64,000 nucleotides of DNA from Buchnera aphidicola (Sipha maydis) (GTDB lineage Bacteria > Pseudomonadota > Gammaproteobacteria > Enterobacterales > Enterobacteriaceae): the NCBI RefSeq assembly GCF_024029855.1, contig NZ_CP097205.1:248001-312000 (forward strand). The letters are read 5' to 3'. Shown piece after piece: positions 55,018 through 64,000 of this stretch (positions are counted from its first letter, which is position 1; each line of letters starts with the position of its first letter). The notes beneath the pieces are model-generated. The model did no database searches, had not been told where the DNA came from, and was given only the letters and a program-made list of their open reading frames with translations. The position numbers and the translations under genes were made by a program.

Positions 55018-56243
55018 AAAATAAAAAAAAAAAAAAATAATATTTCAATTATAATTTCGAACAGTTTAACTATAATACTCTAAACCTTTTCTTATATCAT
55101 GAAAATAATCTTTACTTACTAAAAGTAAGTAAAAAAAAATACATGTTAATATATCTCAACTGAAAATTTTTTAAGAATCTAAAATATATAAAAAAATAAA
55201 AATTTTCTAATCTATTTGTAAAATATTTAAAATAATAAAAAATTTTTTAATTTTCTGATAAAAGAAATATTAAATATATATCTTAAAAAAAAATAAAAAG
55301 ATTTTTTTAATATAATTTAAAATTAAAAATAAAAAAATATATAAAAATAATTTTTATTATAAAAAAAATTATTCATAAATTGAATTCAATCATTTAACTT
55401 CTAATATGAAAAACTTTTTTAAACCTCAAAACACTTCATAAACTCATCATTTTTACATTATATTTATTCTTATTTCTTAAATAAATATATATTGATAATA
55501 CAATAATTTATAAGTACATGATATAACATTTTATTTTTTCTAGAATATTAAAAAGTTCATCTTAAAAATTCATCATATTATATTAATTTTCATATTAAGT
55601 ATACAAAAAATTTTTATTTATATATTTCAATCTAAAAAAATTTTTTGATATATTAGTTTATAGAATAAAATTTTTGAAAATTTATATATAACATAATTAT
55701 ACTTATAATACTAATACACATAAAATAATTTTTAATAAAAATATTTTTTTTAAACTTACTCAAATAACTTTATACAAAATTAAAATTTTTAAAATTATGG
55801 AAATCATTAAAAAATATTCTTATATTATATATTTTAAAAAAAAAAGTATTCTCTAACAAAATTAATATTTTTTTTTAAATAAAAGTATTTTTTATAAATA
55901 AAAAATATTTATTTTAAATTAATATTTATTGCATATGAAATAATTCAATTCATTAAAAAATTTAAATTTTTTTAAGAAAAATATACTTTAAAAAAAATAA
56001 TTTTATTATTTATAACAACATGGAAAAATTTTATTTCAAATATTTATCTTAAATAATATGAATTTTATAGAATTTTAATAATTATAAAAAATCTTCATCT
56101 TTACAATAATTAAATGAATTATAAATTCATACAAATAATATTAAAAAATAAAAAATAAAAAACATGTATTAAACAAAATAACTTTCTGAATTCACTGTTC
56201 TCTTAAAAATTTTTAAAAATTCAAAAATATAATTTTATTTTTT
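55018..56243. other. Gene-free, extremely AT-rich stretch
   Basis: About 1.2 kb between tRNA-Ser and the end of prfC holds no supported gene, RNA or strong hairpin. It begins with a run of 15 A (55023-55037). It is most simply read as an eroded gene region in which no family can be recognised by eye. Confidence 0.6.
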
Positions 56244-57875
56244 TTAAAATCTCTTCATTTCTGAAAAATATATATCTTTATATTGAGATTTAATTAAATT
56301 TAATTTAAAAATATTGGTCGTAAAAAAAATTATTTCATTATCATTATCATAAGCTAAAAATAAATCATTTTCTTTTTTAAATATCTCAAATGCTTTTTTA
56401 TTCGTACTAGAAATCCATCGAATAATAGATATATCTGTTTTTCTATATTTTGCTACAACATGATATTCTATTTTTAATCTTTCTAAAACAATATCAAATT
56501 GTAATTTTCCTATAACACCTAAAATTAAAGAACGATCTATAAAAGTTTGAAAAAAACTAATCACCCCTTCTTCTGATAATTGCTTTAACCCACGTAATAA
56601 TTTTTTTTGCTGAAAAGAATCTTTCAAATAAATAATTTTAAAATATTCTGGAGCAAACTTCGGAACTTCAATAAAATTAATTAATTCACCTTCTGTAAAA
56701 GTATCTCCAATTTTAATATCTCCCATATGATGTATTCCAATAATATCTCCAGGATACGCTTTTTTAATTAAACACCTTTCTCCTGCAATAAAATTTACTG
56801 CATTTTTAATAATTTTAATTTTTTTTGTTCTAACATGATAAAATTTCATTCCTTCTGTATATTTTCCAGAAACTATTCTAATAAAAGCAATTCTATCATG
56901 ATGCTTAGGATTCATATTTGCTTGTATTTTAAAAACAAAACCTGAAAAATACTTCTCAATAGAAAAAACTTTTCTGGTCAAACTATTCCTAATTTTTGGA
57001 TAAGGAGCCCATAAAACTATTTTATTTAAAATATTTTTAATCCCAAAATTATTTAATGCGCTTCCAAAAAACAAAGGCGTTTCTTTTCCTTGCAAAAATT
57101 TTCTTTTATTAAATGAATTATAACAAGATTGAATTAACTCTAAATCTTCTAACAACTGTAATATTTCATTCTTTTCTAAATACTTTCTTAAAAAAAAATC
57201 ATTATGATTTAAAAAAATATTTTTTTTAATTACTTTTATTAAAGAATTTTGCGTAAATAAAGAAATTTTATTAGTATAAATATCATAAATTCCTTTAAAG
57301 AGTTTTCCGCAACCAATAGGCCAATTTATTGGAACACAAAAAATTTTTAATTTTCTTTCAATATCATCTAAAATTTTAATATAATTATAGGTATTTCTAT
57401 CTATTTTATTAATAAACGTTATTATGGGAATTTTTTTAATACGTGCAACTTTCATTAATTTTTCTGTTCTAGATTCAACACTTTTAGAACCATCTATGAT
57501 AATCAAACAACAATCTACTGCAGTTAAAACTCTATATGTATCTTCTGAAAAATCTTCATGACCTGGTGTATCTAATAAATTTATATGATATCCTAAATAA
57601 GAAAAACTCATAACAGAAGTATTTATAGAAATTCCTCTTTGTCTTTCAATGTCCATCCAATCTGATTTTGTATATTTTTTAAATCTTTTTGGTTTTATAA
57701 TTCCTGTTTGATGAATAACTTTACCTAATAATAAAAATTTTTCTGTAATAGTTGTTTTTCCTGAATCAGGATGAGAAATAATGGCAAATGTTCGTCTTCT
57801 CTTAATTTTAGAAATATCTTTTTGATCTAAAATTATCTTTTTCATTAAAGCAAATTTTTCTCTTTTAAATGACAT
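56244..57875 (-). CDS. prfC: Peptide chain release factor 3
   Basis: RF3 is the GTPase that recycles RF1 and RF2. The 543 residues compare with 529. P-loop SHPDSGKTT, switch I RQRGISINTSVM, switch II DTPGHEDFSEDTYR and NKIDR are intact, as is GCGKLFKGIYD. An internal ATG ten codons downstream (MKKIILDQKD) could be the true start, since the first residues are not conserved. It stands next to an eroded stretch on its 3' side. Confidence 0.94.
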   Translation of the reverse strand: MSFKREKFALMKKIILDQKDISKIKRRRTFAIISHPDSGKTTITEKFLLLGKVIHQTGIIKPKRFKKYTKSDWMDIERQRGISINTSVMSFSYLGYHINLLDTPGHEDFSEDTYRVLTAVDCCLIIIDGSKSVESRTEKLMKVARIKKIPIITFINKIDRNTYNYIKILDDIERKLKIFCVPINWPIGCGKLFKGIYDIYTNKISLFTQNSLIKVIKKNIFLNHNDFFLRKYLEKNEILQLLEDLELIQSCYNSFNKRKFLQGKETPLFFGSALNNFGIKNILNKIVLWAPYPKIRNSLTRKVFSIEKYFSGFVFKIQANMNPKHHDRIAFIRIVSGKYTEGMKFYHVRTKKIKIIKNAVNFIAGERCLIKKAYPGDIIGIHHMGDIKIGDTFTEGELINFIEVPKFAPEYFKIIYLKDSFQQKKLLRGLKQLSEEGVISFFQTFIDRSLILGVIGKLQFDIVLERLKIEYHVVAKYRKTDISIIRWISSTNKKAFEIFKKENDLFLAYDNDNEIIFFTTNIFKLNLIKSQYKDIYFSEMKRF

Positions 57876-58092
57876 AAAATTTTCAAATTATAATAATGTA
57901 TCCAAAAATTTCACATTTCACATAATACTTTCTTATGAAGATATTATGATCTTAAAATACATTATAGAAATAATATTCAAAGAATACGAAAAACTATTAA
58001 AAAAAAAATTACTTGTAATAAGATTTACAAAATCTCTCTAAATAATAAATTGAAAAAAAATTTTATCAATACTGATATTTTTAAAAAAAAAA

Positions 58093-58665
58093 TTAATAAT
58101 AAGAATGAATATCATGTATATGCTTAGTTACATCAATAACTTTTGTTAATTTTTTAAAATTATTTAATAAACGTTTCTCTACCATATCCTTTAAAGTTGT
58201 ACTCACCATAGAACAACCATTACAACCTCCCTGAAATTCAATCATAGCTTGATTTTTTTTGTTCACTTCTATTAACACAACTTTTCCACCATGTGAAAAA
58301 AGAAATGGATTAATATGTAATTCAATAAAAGAATTAATTTCTTCTTGCAAAGAATAATCATTCTTTTGAAAAGTTTTTTTCAAATCAGGAGCATTTAACA
58401 TTAACTCAAAATTTAAATCACTTTTGACTAATTTTATTTCAGATTTCTTTAAATATGGTAAATCTCTTTTATTAATATATATATTAAAATTACTAAATTT
58501 AATTTCTTTTTCCTGAGTAAGAACATCATCAATATGAACATATTCCATATGACAAGAAGCATCCTCTTTTCCAAAATTTTTAATAAAAATTCTGACATGT
58601 ATATTTTTTTTTTTATAAAGTAATCTAGAAATATATTCTTGTGCATTTTTAGATATTTTAATCAT
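58093..58665 (-). CDS. nfuA: NfuA, iron-sulfur cluster carrier
   Basis: NfuA carries 4Fe-4S clusters to target enzymes. The 190 residues match E. coli (191). The N-terminal A-type-like domain lacks the three carrier Cys, as is normal for NfuA. The C-terminal Nfu domain has HGGKVVLIEV and the cluster-binding pair in GGCNGCSMVS. It is divergent from bioH; bioH and nfuA are neighbours in E. coli as well. Confidence 0.94.
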   Translation of the reverse strand: MIKISKNAQEYISRLLYKKKNIHVRIFIKNFGKEDASCHMEYVHIDDVLTQEKEIKFSNFNIYINKRDLPYLKKSEIKLVKSDLNFELMLNAPDLKKTFQKNDYSLQEEINSFIELHINPFLFSHGGKVVLIEVNKKNQAMIEFQGGCNGCSMVSTTLKDMVEKRLLNNFKKLTKVIDVTKHIHDIHSYY

Positions 58666-58821
58666 AATTTTTATTACTTACGTGCAAATTAACAATAAAT
58701 TAATTTTATCTTAAAAATAAAATTAAATATATATTTTAATTATAAAATTTCTTTAAAAAAGATAAAAAAATTTATACAATAAAATTAAATTTACTAAAAA
58801 AAAATAAAAATTTAATAAATT

Positions 58822-59559
58822 ATGATAAAAAAATTTACTGTAATATTAATACATGGTCTAGGATTTAATAAAAAAATTTGGTTTTATCTAAAAAAAAAAT
58901 TAAAAAAACACTTTAATGTACATACAATAAATTTACACATACCAAAAAAAAATAAAAATTTTTATTTAGAACTTCAAAATTTTATTAATAATACAATTAT
59001 TTCAATACCAAAAAATTCTATATTAATAGGATGGTCTATAGGTGGTATAATAGCTACTCTACTCACTTTAAAAATACAAGAAAAAATAAAATTACTAGTG
59101 ACAATTTCGTCTTCTCCATGTTTTATAAAAAAAAAATCATGGATTGGGCTAAATTTAAATAAAATAAAAAAATTAAAAAATGAGCTTAACAATAATTATT
59201 TTCAAACGATAAAAAATTTTTTAAAATTACAAAATTTAAATAAAAAAAATATTAAAATTTTATATAAAAAAATTATCAATTCTTCAAATAACAATCCTCA
59301 ATCAATAAATTTTAATACAAAAATTTTAATAAAACTAGATACTCGAAATTTAATTAAAAAAATACATATTCCAATTTTTAGAATATATGGAAAATTTGAT
59401 ATAATAGTACAAAAAGATGTTAAATATTATGTAGATAAAATTTTAAAAAATGAAAACTCTATTATTATAAATCATGCAAATCATGCTCCTTTTATATCTC
59501 ATTTAAATTTATTTTATAAAATTCTTATAAAAAAAATAAGAAAATATATTGATTTATAA
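58822..59559 (+). CDS. bioH: BioH, pimeloyl-ACP methyl ester esterase
   Basis: BioH frees pimeloyl-ACP for biotin synthesis. The 245 residues compare with 256; the N-terminus is shorter. The alpha/beta hydrolase marks are LIHGLGFNKKIW, the nucleophile GWSIGG near residue 72, SSSPCF, the acid in YGKFDIIV and the His in NHANHAPFISH. The last motif is specific to BioH. It lies beside nfuA, as in E. coli. Confidence 0.9.
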   Translation: MIKKFTVILIHGLGFNKKIWFYLKKKLKKHFNVHTINLHIPKKNKNFYLELQNFINNTIISIPKNSILIGWSIGGIIATLLTLKIQEKIKLLVTISSSPCFIKKKSWIGLNLNKIKKLKNELNNNYFQTIKNFLKLQNLNKKNIKILYKKIINSSNNNPQSINFNTKILIKLDTRNLIKKIHIPIFRIYGKFDIIVQKDVKYYVDKILKNENSIIINHANHAPFISHLNLFYKILIKKIRKYIDL

Positions 59560-59636
59560 AAAATGAAAAATATAATTTTATCTCTAAAAAAATTTTTAAA
59601 AATGTTTATTAAAAATTTTTAAATAATTTTTCTTTT

Positions 59637-60131
59637 TTAAAATGGAATTTCATCTTCAAAATCCATATTTGTATCATCATGTAGTAAAATTTTTTTATCA
59701 TCTTCAAAAGAATCCTTCTTTTTTGAAAAAGTATTATTCACAGGTTTTGTGAAATTCTCTTTTTTTACACTTAAATTATTTTGTCGAGAACCTAACATTT
59801 GCATAGAACCATTAATATTTACTATTATTTCTGTCGTATATCTTTCAAAATTATTTTTATCTTTCCATCTTCTTGTTTGTAAAGAACCCTCAATATATAC
59901 TTGTGAACCTTTTTTTAAATATTCACCAGCAATTTCAGCTAATTTTCCAAATAAAACTACTTTATGCCATTCTGTTTTTTCTTTAACTTCACCAGTATTT
60001 TTATCTTTCCAATTTTCTGAAGTAGCTAAATTAATATTTGCTACCGCTGAACCATTTGTCATATAACGAATATCAGGATTTTGCCCTAAATATCCTATTA
60101 AAATTACTTTATTTACTCCTCGACTAGCCAT
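59637..60131 (-). CDS. ssb: Single-stranded DNA-binding protein
   Basis: SSB coats single strands at replication forks. The ATG at 60131 ([16 protein letters not shown]) follows GGAGATTTTATT and gives 164 residues (usual 178). The OB fold has [54 protein letters not shown]. The acidic tail ends MDFEDEIPF, the docking site for partner proteins. The linker is shortened and lacks the Gly/Gln-rich run. Confidence 0.97.
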   Translation of the reverse strand: MASRGVNKVILIGYLGQNPDIRYMTNGSAVANINLATSENWKDKNTGEVKEKTEWHKVVLFGKLAEIAGEYLKKGSQVYIEGSLQTRRWKDKNNFERYTTEIIVNINGSMQMLGSRQNNLSVKKENFTKPVNNTFSKKKDSFEDDKKILLHDDTNMDFEDEIPF

Positions 60132-60599
60132 AATAAAATCTCCTAACTGAACACACAAAATATTATTCAAAAAAAATATATTTTATTAAATTATATATCA
60201 TATATTGTATAAAAACTTGAAAAAAATAAAAATTTAAAAAAAAAGAAAAAACGTCAATAAATTTTAAATCACTCTGTAATAATAAAAATAAATATAAAAA
60301 TTGCAAAACTTGTATTTCAAATAAATATAATTATATTATCTATTTGAAGTATAAAAAATATTTTTTAAATTTTATTTTTTTCGTTCATATTAATAAAAAA
60401 TATTTTTTATTTATTGTTAATTTAATATGAATTGACATAAAATATATATTTTGTTTATTTTTTTAAAAAAATAAAACAAAAAAATTTTGAAAAAATTATA
60501 AAAAACAAATTTTCAATTTATAAAATATTTAAATCCTTTTCAAAAAAAAATATTCTAAAAAAAATTTTATATACAAATATATATGGCGAAAGTTTAACT
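60132..60599. other. Divergent promoter region of ssb and dnaB
   Basis: About 470 AT-rich bases between divergent ssb and dnaB. It contains a perfect -35 box TTGACA at 60432-60437 facing dnaB. On the minus strand, TTGACG (60252-60257) may serve ssb, without a clear -10 box. No gene is seen. Confidence 0.5.
60432..60461 (+). promoter_or_regulatory. Possible promoter of dnaB
   Basis: The consensus TTGACA is followed after 18 bases by TATTTT (four of six). It lies about 140 bases before dnaB. A perfect TTGACA is uncommon by chance at this base composition. Confidence 0.4.
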
Positions 60600-61973
60600 A
60601 TGTCTATAAAAAAAATAAAATACAATAAAAAAATTCTACCTAACTCTATTGAAGCAGAAAAATCTCTTTTAGGTGGATTAATGTTAAAAAATGAAAAATG
60701 GGATGAAATATTTGAAATTATCAGAAAAAATGATTTCTTTATTTATTCACATCAAATAATCTTTCAAGAAATGGAAATTTTAATAAATTCTCAAAAACCA
60801 ATAGATTTAATCACGCTTTCAGAATCTTTAGAAAAAAAAAAATTTTTAGAAAAAATTGGAAATTTTTCTTATTTAGCCGAGTTATCTAAAAATACTTTCA
60901 GTACTTCAAATATTTCTACCTATGCAAATATTATTAAAGAAAATTCAATAATGAGAGAATTAATTTCAATTGCTGATAAAATTAAAAATATCAGTTATCA
61001 CCCAAATGGAAAACAAAGTACAGAAATTTTAAATTATTTAGAATCACGTATATTTTCAATTACAGAAAAAAAAAGAAAAAATAACAACGGATTAAAAAAT
61101 ATAGAAGAAATCTTGAGTACAACAGTAAAAAATTTAGAAAAACTTCTTCAAGAACCTTATAAAAAAATTACTGGAATTGATACAGGATATCATGACATTA
61201 ATGAAAAAACATTTGGTTTACAACCATCTGAACTGATTATTATAGCATCTCGACCTTCTATGGGTAAAACAACTTTTGCAATGAATTTATGTGAAAATAT
61301 TTCTATGATGTATGAAAAACCGATATTAATTTTCAGTTTAGAAATGCCCAGTGAGCAAATTATAATAAAAATGTTATCTTCTTTATCTCGAGTAAAACAA
61401 AAAAACCTTCGTACAGGAAAAATTAATGATAAAGAATGGTCAAGAATTTCTAGTACAATCAACATATTACTCAAAAAGAAAAATATATACATAGATGATT
61501 CCTCTTATCTTACACCAAATGAAATTCGATCAAGATCTCGACGTATATATAAAGAAAATAAAGGTATTAGTTTAATTATGATAGATTATTTACAACTCAT
61601 GAATATTCCATCTTTATCAGATAATCGAACATTAGAAGTAACAGAAATTTCAAAAAATTTAAAATCTTTAGCAAAAGAATTAAAAGTGCCAATAATTGCT
61701 TTATCTCAATTAAATCGATCATTAGAACAAAGATCTGATAAAAGACCAATTAATTCAGATTTAAGAGAATCAGGATCTATCGAACAAGATGCAGATGTCA
61801 TTATGTTTATATATCGAGATGAAATTTATAATCCAGAAACAAATTTAAAAGGAATTGCAGAAATAATTATAGGTAAACAAAGAAATGGACCAATAGGTAC
61901 AATACGTTTAACATTTAATAAAAAATGTTCAAGATTTGATAATTATGCCGAAAATATATATGAAAATGAATAA
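60600..61973 (+). CDS. dnaB: DnaB, replicative DNA helicase
   Basis: DnaB is the hexameric helicase that unwinds the fork. The 457 residues compare with 471; the N-terminus is short. The N-domain PNSIEAEKSLLGGLML, Walker A ASRPSMGKTTF, Walker B LIMIDYLQLM, and ALSQLNRSLEQRSDKRPINSDLRESGSIEQDAD with the arginine finger region are intact. It works with SSB and DnaX from this window; the DnaX form here lacks the tau helicase-binding part. Confidence 0.97.
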   Translation: MSIKKIKYNKKILPNSIEAEKSLLGGLMLKNEKWDEIFEIIRKNDFFIYSHQIIFQEMEILINSQKPIDLITLSESLEKKKFLEKIGNFSYLAELSKNTFSTSNISTYANIIKENSIMRELISIADKIKNISYHPNGKQSTEILNYLESRIFSITEKKRKNNNGLKNIEEILSTTVKNLEKLLQEPYKKITGIDTGYHDINEKTFGLQPSELIIIASRPSMGKTTFAMNLCENISMMYEKPILIFSLEMPSEQIIIKMLSSLSRVKQKNLRTGKINDKEWSRISSTINILLKKKNIYIDDSSYLTPNEIRSRSRRIYKENKGISLIMIDYLQLMNIPSLSDNRTLEVTEISKNLKSLAKELKVPIIALSQLNRSLEQRSDKRPINSDLRESGSIEQDADVIMFIYRDEIYNPETNLKGIAEIIIGKQRNGPIGTIRLTFNKKCSRFDNYAENIYENE

Positions 61974-62116
61974 AATAAGATATTTTTTTAATAAAATTTT
62001 TCTCAATTTCTATCTTCAATTTAATCTAAAAATTTTTTTCAAGTATACAAAAAATTTTATATATAATTTCGGAAATTATTTGAAATAATTGATTTCAACA
62101 CTATGAGGTAAAATAG

Positions 62117-62692
62117 ATGAAAATTATTAATTTTAAAAATCATCTTTTAATTGCTATGCCAAAACTTTATAATTCATTATTTTATAAAACAGTAATATAT
62201 ATATATCAAGATCATGAAAAAGAAATTAATGGTGTTATAATTAATAAAAAAATTAATAATTTAACAACAAAAAAACTTTTTAATAAATTAAAAATTTATT
62301 CTTTAAAAGAAAAAATTTTAGAAAAAATAAAATATCCAATAATATTTGGAGGCCCAATAGAAAGAAACAAGGGATTAATTTTACATTCTTTAAAAAAGAA
62401 CTTTCTTTCAGATATATATATTTCAAAATCAATTTCAATAACATCTTCAAAAGATATATTAGAAGCTCTAAATAAAAAAAATAATTTTAAAAAATTATTA
62501 ATTATTTTAGGACATTGTGTATGGAGTCGAAACCAATTACAAAAAGAAATATTAAAAAATAATTGGTTACTCATTAAAGCAAATAAAGATCTTTTATTCC
62601 ATACTTCTTTAGAGAAAAAATGGGAAAAATGTATAAAAATATTAGGCATCAAAGATATTAATACACTCACAATTGAACATGGAAAAATCTGA
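62117..62692 (+). CDS. yqgE: YqgE/AlgH family protein (DUF179)
   Basis: A 191-residue protein of the UPF0301 family, of unknown biochemical role. It begins with HLLIAMPKLYNSLFYKTVIYIYQ, the family opening, followed by INGVIINKK, IIFGGPIERNKGLILHS and ILGHCVWSRNQLQKEILKNNW. The order yqgE-yqgF is universal in enterobacteria, and only two bases separate them. ATGAGGTAAAATAG supplies the ribosome site. Confidence 0.92.
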   Translation: MKIINFKNHLLIAMPKLYNSLFYKTVIYIYQDHEKEINGVIINKKINNLTTKKLFNKLKIYSLKEKILEKIKYPIIFGGPIERNKGLILHSLKKNFLSDIYISKSISITSSKDILEALNKKNNFKKLLIILGHCVWSRNQLQKEILKNNWLLIKANKDLLFHTSLEKKWEKCIKILGIKDINTLTIEHGKI

Positions 62693-62694
62693 AA

Positions 62695-63117
62695 ATGATT
62701 CTTTTAGCATTTGATTACGGAACGAAAAACATAGGAGTAGCTATTGGAGAAAGTTTTATACAAACTTCTCGAACATTAGATTGTATTTCTAGAAAAAAAA
62801 ATAATCACTGGTTAAAAATAAAAAAAATAATATCAGAATGGGAGCCTTTAAAAATTATTCTTGGATTACCTTTAAATATACACGGAAAAAATCAAAAAAC
62901 TACTTTAAAAACAAGAAAATTTTCTATGAAATTATTCAAAAAATTTCACATTCCAATACATCTCCAAGATGAAAGATTTACAACACAAGAAGCAAAATCT
63001 GTTTTATTTAATAAATATGGAAAGAAAAAACTAAATGTCAAAAACATAAATTCTACTTCTGCATTAATTATTTTAAGAAGTTGGTTATATCAAAATACAT
63101 ACAAAAATAAAAAATAA
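62695..63117 (+). CDS. yqgF: RuvX/YqgF, Holliday-junction-resolvase-like nuclease
   Basis: An RNase H-fold protein needed for 16S rRNA 5'-end maturation in E. coli. The 140 residues match the usual 138. The catalytic Asp lies in LAFDYGTKNIGVAIG near residue 5, the Glu-containing ILGLPLNIHGK follows, and the last acid is in LQDERFTTQEA with the closing NSTSALIIL. It is two bases after yqgE and four before yggS. Confidence 0.94.
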   Translation: MILLAFDYGTKNIGVAIGESFIQTSRTLDCISRKKNNHWLKIKKIISEWEPLKIILGLPLNIHGKNQKTTLKTRKFSMKLFKKFHIPIHLQDERFTTQEAKSVLFNKYGKKKLNVKNINSTSALIILRSWLYQNTYKNKK

Positions 63118-63120
63118 AAT

Positions 63121-63783
63121 ATGTCAAAAATAATAAAAAATATTCAAAATATATATGAAAAAATTTCTAATTTTTCTAAAAAAAATAAAATAAAATCTAG
63201 AAAAATAAAATTATTAATCGTAACAAAAAATCAAGGAACACACGTAATAAAAAAAATGATAAAAAATAAATTTGTATCTTTTGGAGAAAATTATTTACAA
63301 GAAAGTTTAAAAAAAATAAAAAAATTCAAAAAAAATAAATTAAAATGGCATTTTCTTGGGAAAATACAAAGTAACAAAACAAAACTTATTGCAAAAAATT
63401 TTTCATGGTGTCATACCATCGATCGCAAAAAAATTGCGTTTTTATTAAATAAACATCGTAATAATATCACACCTCCATTAAATGTTTTAATACAAATAAA
63501 TATTAGCAATAACAGAAATAAAAACGGAACATCAAAAGAATCTTGTTTTCAATTAGCTGAATATGTAAAAAATCTTAAAAACTTACACTTAAAAGGAATA
63601 ATGTGTCTACCAAATCTCAATTCAAAAAATGACGAATATCAAAAAATACAAAACATTTTTCAGAAAATGAAAAAAAAATATAAAAATATAAATACATTAT
63701 CTCTTGGAACAAGCCAAGATTTTAAAAAAGCTATTCTATATGGTAGTACATTGATCAGAATTGGAAAAAAAATTTTTTCTTAA
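63121..63783 (+). CDS. yggS: YggS, PLP homeostasis protein (PLPBP)
   Basis: A pyridoxal-phosphate-binding protein of the alanine-racemase barrel type that controls PLP supply. The 220 residues compare with 234. The PLP Lys is in LLIVTKNQ near residue 37; FGENYLQE, WHFLGKIQSNK, the QINISNNRNKNG strand and GTSQDFKKAILYGSTLIRIG with the phosphate-binding end are all present. Confidence 0.94.
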   Translation: MSKIIKNIQNIYEKISNFSKKNKIKSRKIKLLIVTKNQGTHVIKKMIKNKFVSFGENYLQESLKKIKKFKKNKLKWHFLGKIQSNKTKLIAKNFSWCHTIDRKKIAFLLNKHRNNITPPLNVLIQINISNNRNKNGTSKESCFQLAEYVKNLKNLHLKGIMCLPNLNSKNDEYQKIQNIFQKMKKKYKNINTLSLGTSQDFKKAILYGSTLIRIGKKIFS

Positions 63784-63840
63784 TACAACTCAAATAAAAA
63801 AAACTAAATTCATAAAATTTATCTAAAAATATTATCTATA

Positions 63841-64000
63841 TGAAAATTCCATTAAGTTTATATATTCACATTCCATGGTGTTTAACAAAATGTCCATATT
63901 GTGATTTTTATTCAAAATCAACAAAAAAAAAAATACCTGAAAAAAAATATATTACAAATCTTTTACTAGATTTACAAAATGATATTAAATTAATTAACTC
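63841..64000 (+). CDS. hemW: HemW/YggW, radical SAM protein (5' part only)
   Basis: Only the first 53 residues are inside the window. The start MKIPLSLYIHIPWCLTKCPY carries the radical SAM cluster motif: the Cys of PWC, then three residues to the next Cys, then CDF. It follows yggS as in enterobacteria. HemW is a heme chaperone or coproporphyrinogen-oxidase relative; the distinction cannot be made here. Confidence 0.93.

Noticed and set aside
59560-59636. AT-only palindrome between convergent bioH and ssb as a terminator.
   Set aside because: The stem is made only of A:T pairs in a background of the same composition, so it cannot be told from chance.

Overview
The window looks like part of the chromosome of Buchnera aphidicola, the obligate intracellular symbiont of aphids. 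The base composition is extremely AT-rich. The proteins are full-length gammaproteobacterial (E. coli-like) orthologues rewritten in Lys/Asn/Ile codons. Spacers are eroded, no mobile elements are visible, and the gene order matches my memory of Buchnera (lon-ppiD-mdlA-mdlB-4.5S-dnaX-ybaB-adk; aroE-tRNA-Glu-23S-5S with no 16S next to them). The identification rests on recognition, not on a database search.

Layout. 1-1.6 kb: the 3' end of recD, initiator tRNA, nusB, tusE. 1.6-6.3 kb: the minus-strand cyoABCDE operon for cytochrome bo oxidase. 6.5-12.5 kb: bolA and the protein-quality-control run tig-clpP-clpX-lon. 12.6-14.4 kb: a strongly altered, frameshifted ppiD gene carrying a histidine-rich tandem repeat. 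14.5-23.7 kb: mdlAB, 4.5S RNA, dnaX, ybaB, adk, tRNA-Arg, folD, cysS, ybeD and a cold-shock gene. 24-27.5 kb: 5S, 23S and tRNA-Glu behind one strong promoter. 27.6-30.4 kb: aroE, def, fmt. 30.4-44 kb: the merged alpha, spc and S10 ribosomal operons with secY and rpoA. 44.3-49.7 kb: tufA, fusA, rpsG, rpsL and tusBCD. 51.2-54.6 kb: trpS, rpe, aroB, aroK. 54.9 kb: tRNA-Ser. 56.2-64 kb: prfC, nfuA, bioH, ssb, dnaB, yqgE, ruvX, yggS and the start of hemW. Two gene-free stretches, 49.7-51.2 kb and 55.0-56.2 kb, look like fully eroded sequence.

How the genes fit together. Most of the window is translation and its support: 24 ribosomal proteins, both elongation factors, RF3, formylation/deformylation with initiator tRNA, two aminoacyl-tRNA synthetases, and the TusBCDE sulfur relay for tRNA wobble thiolation. 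The remainder is respiration (Cyo), proteolysis (ClpXP, Lon), replication (DnaB, DnaX, SSB) and essential-nutrient or one-carbon metabolism (aroE, aroB, aroK, folD, bioH).

The most unusual object is ppiD. Nine near-identical 30-bp units encode TPDHHQPEHK-type decapeptides just after the membrane anchor. The parvulin isomerase region appears to be missing. The two halves of the gene lie in different frames that meet exactly in a run of 13 A. Other points worth checking: adk reads into the antisense of tRNA-Arg; the CyoA lipobox cysteine is replaced by Phe; and homopolymers of 29-30 bases sit next to rpoA/rplQ and folD.
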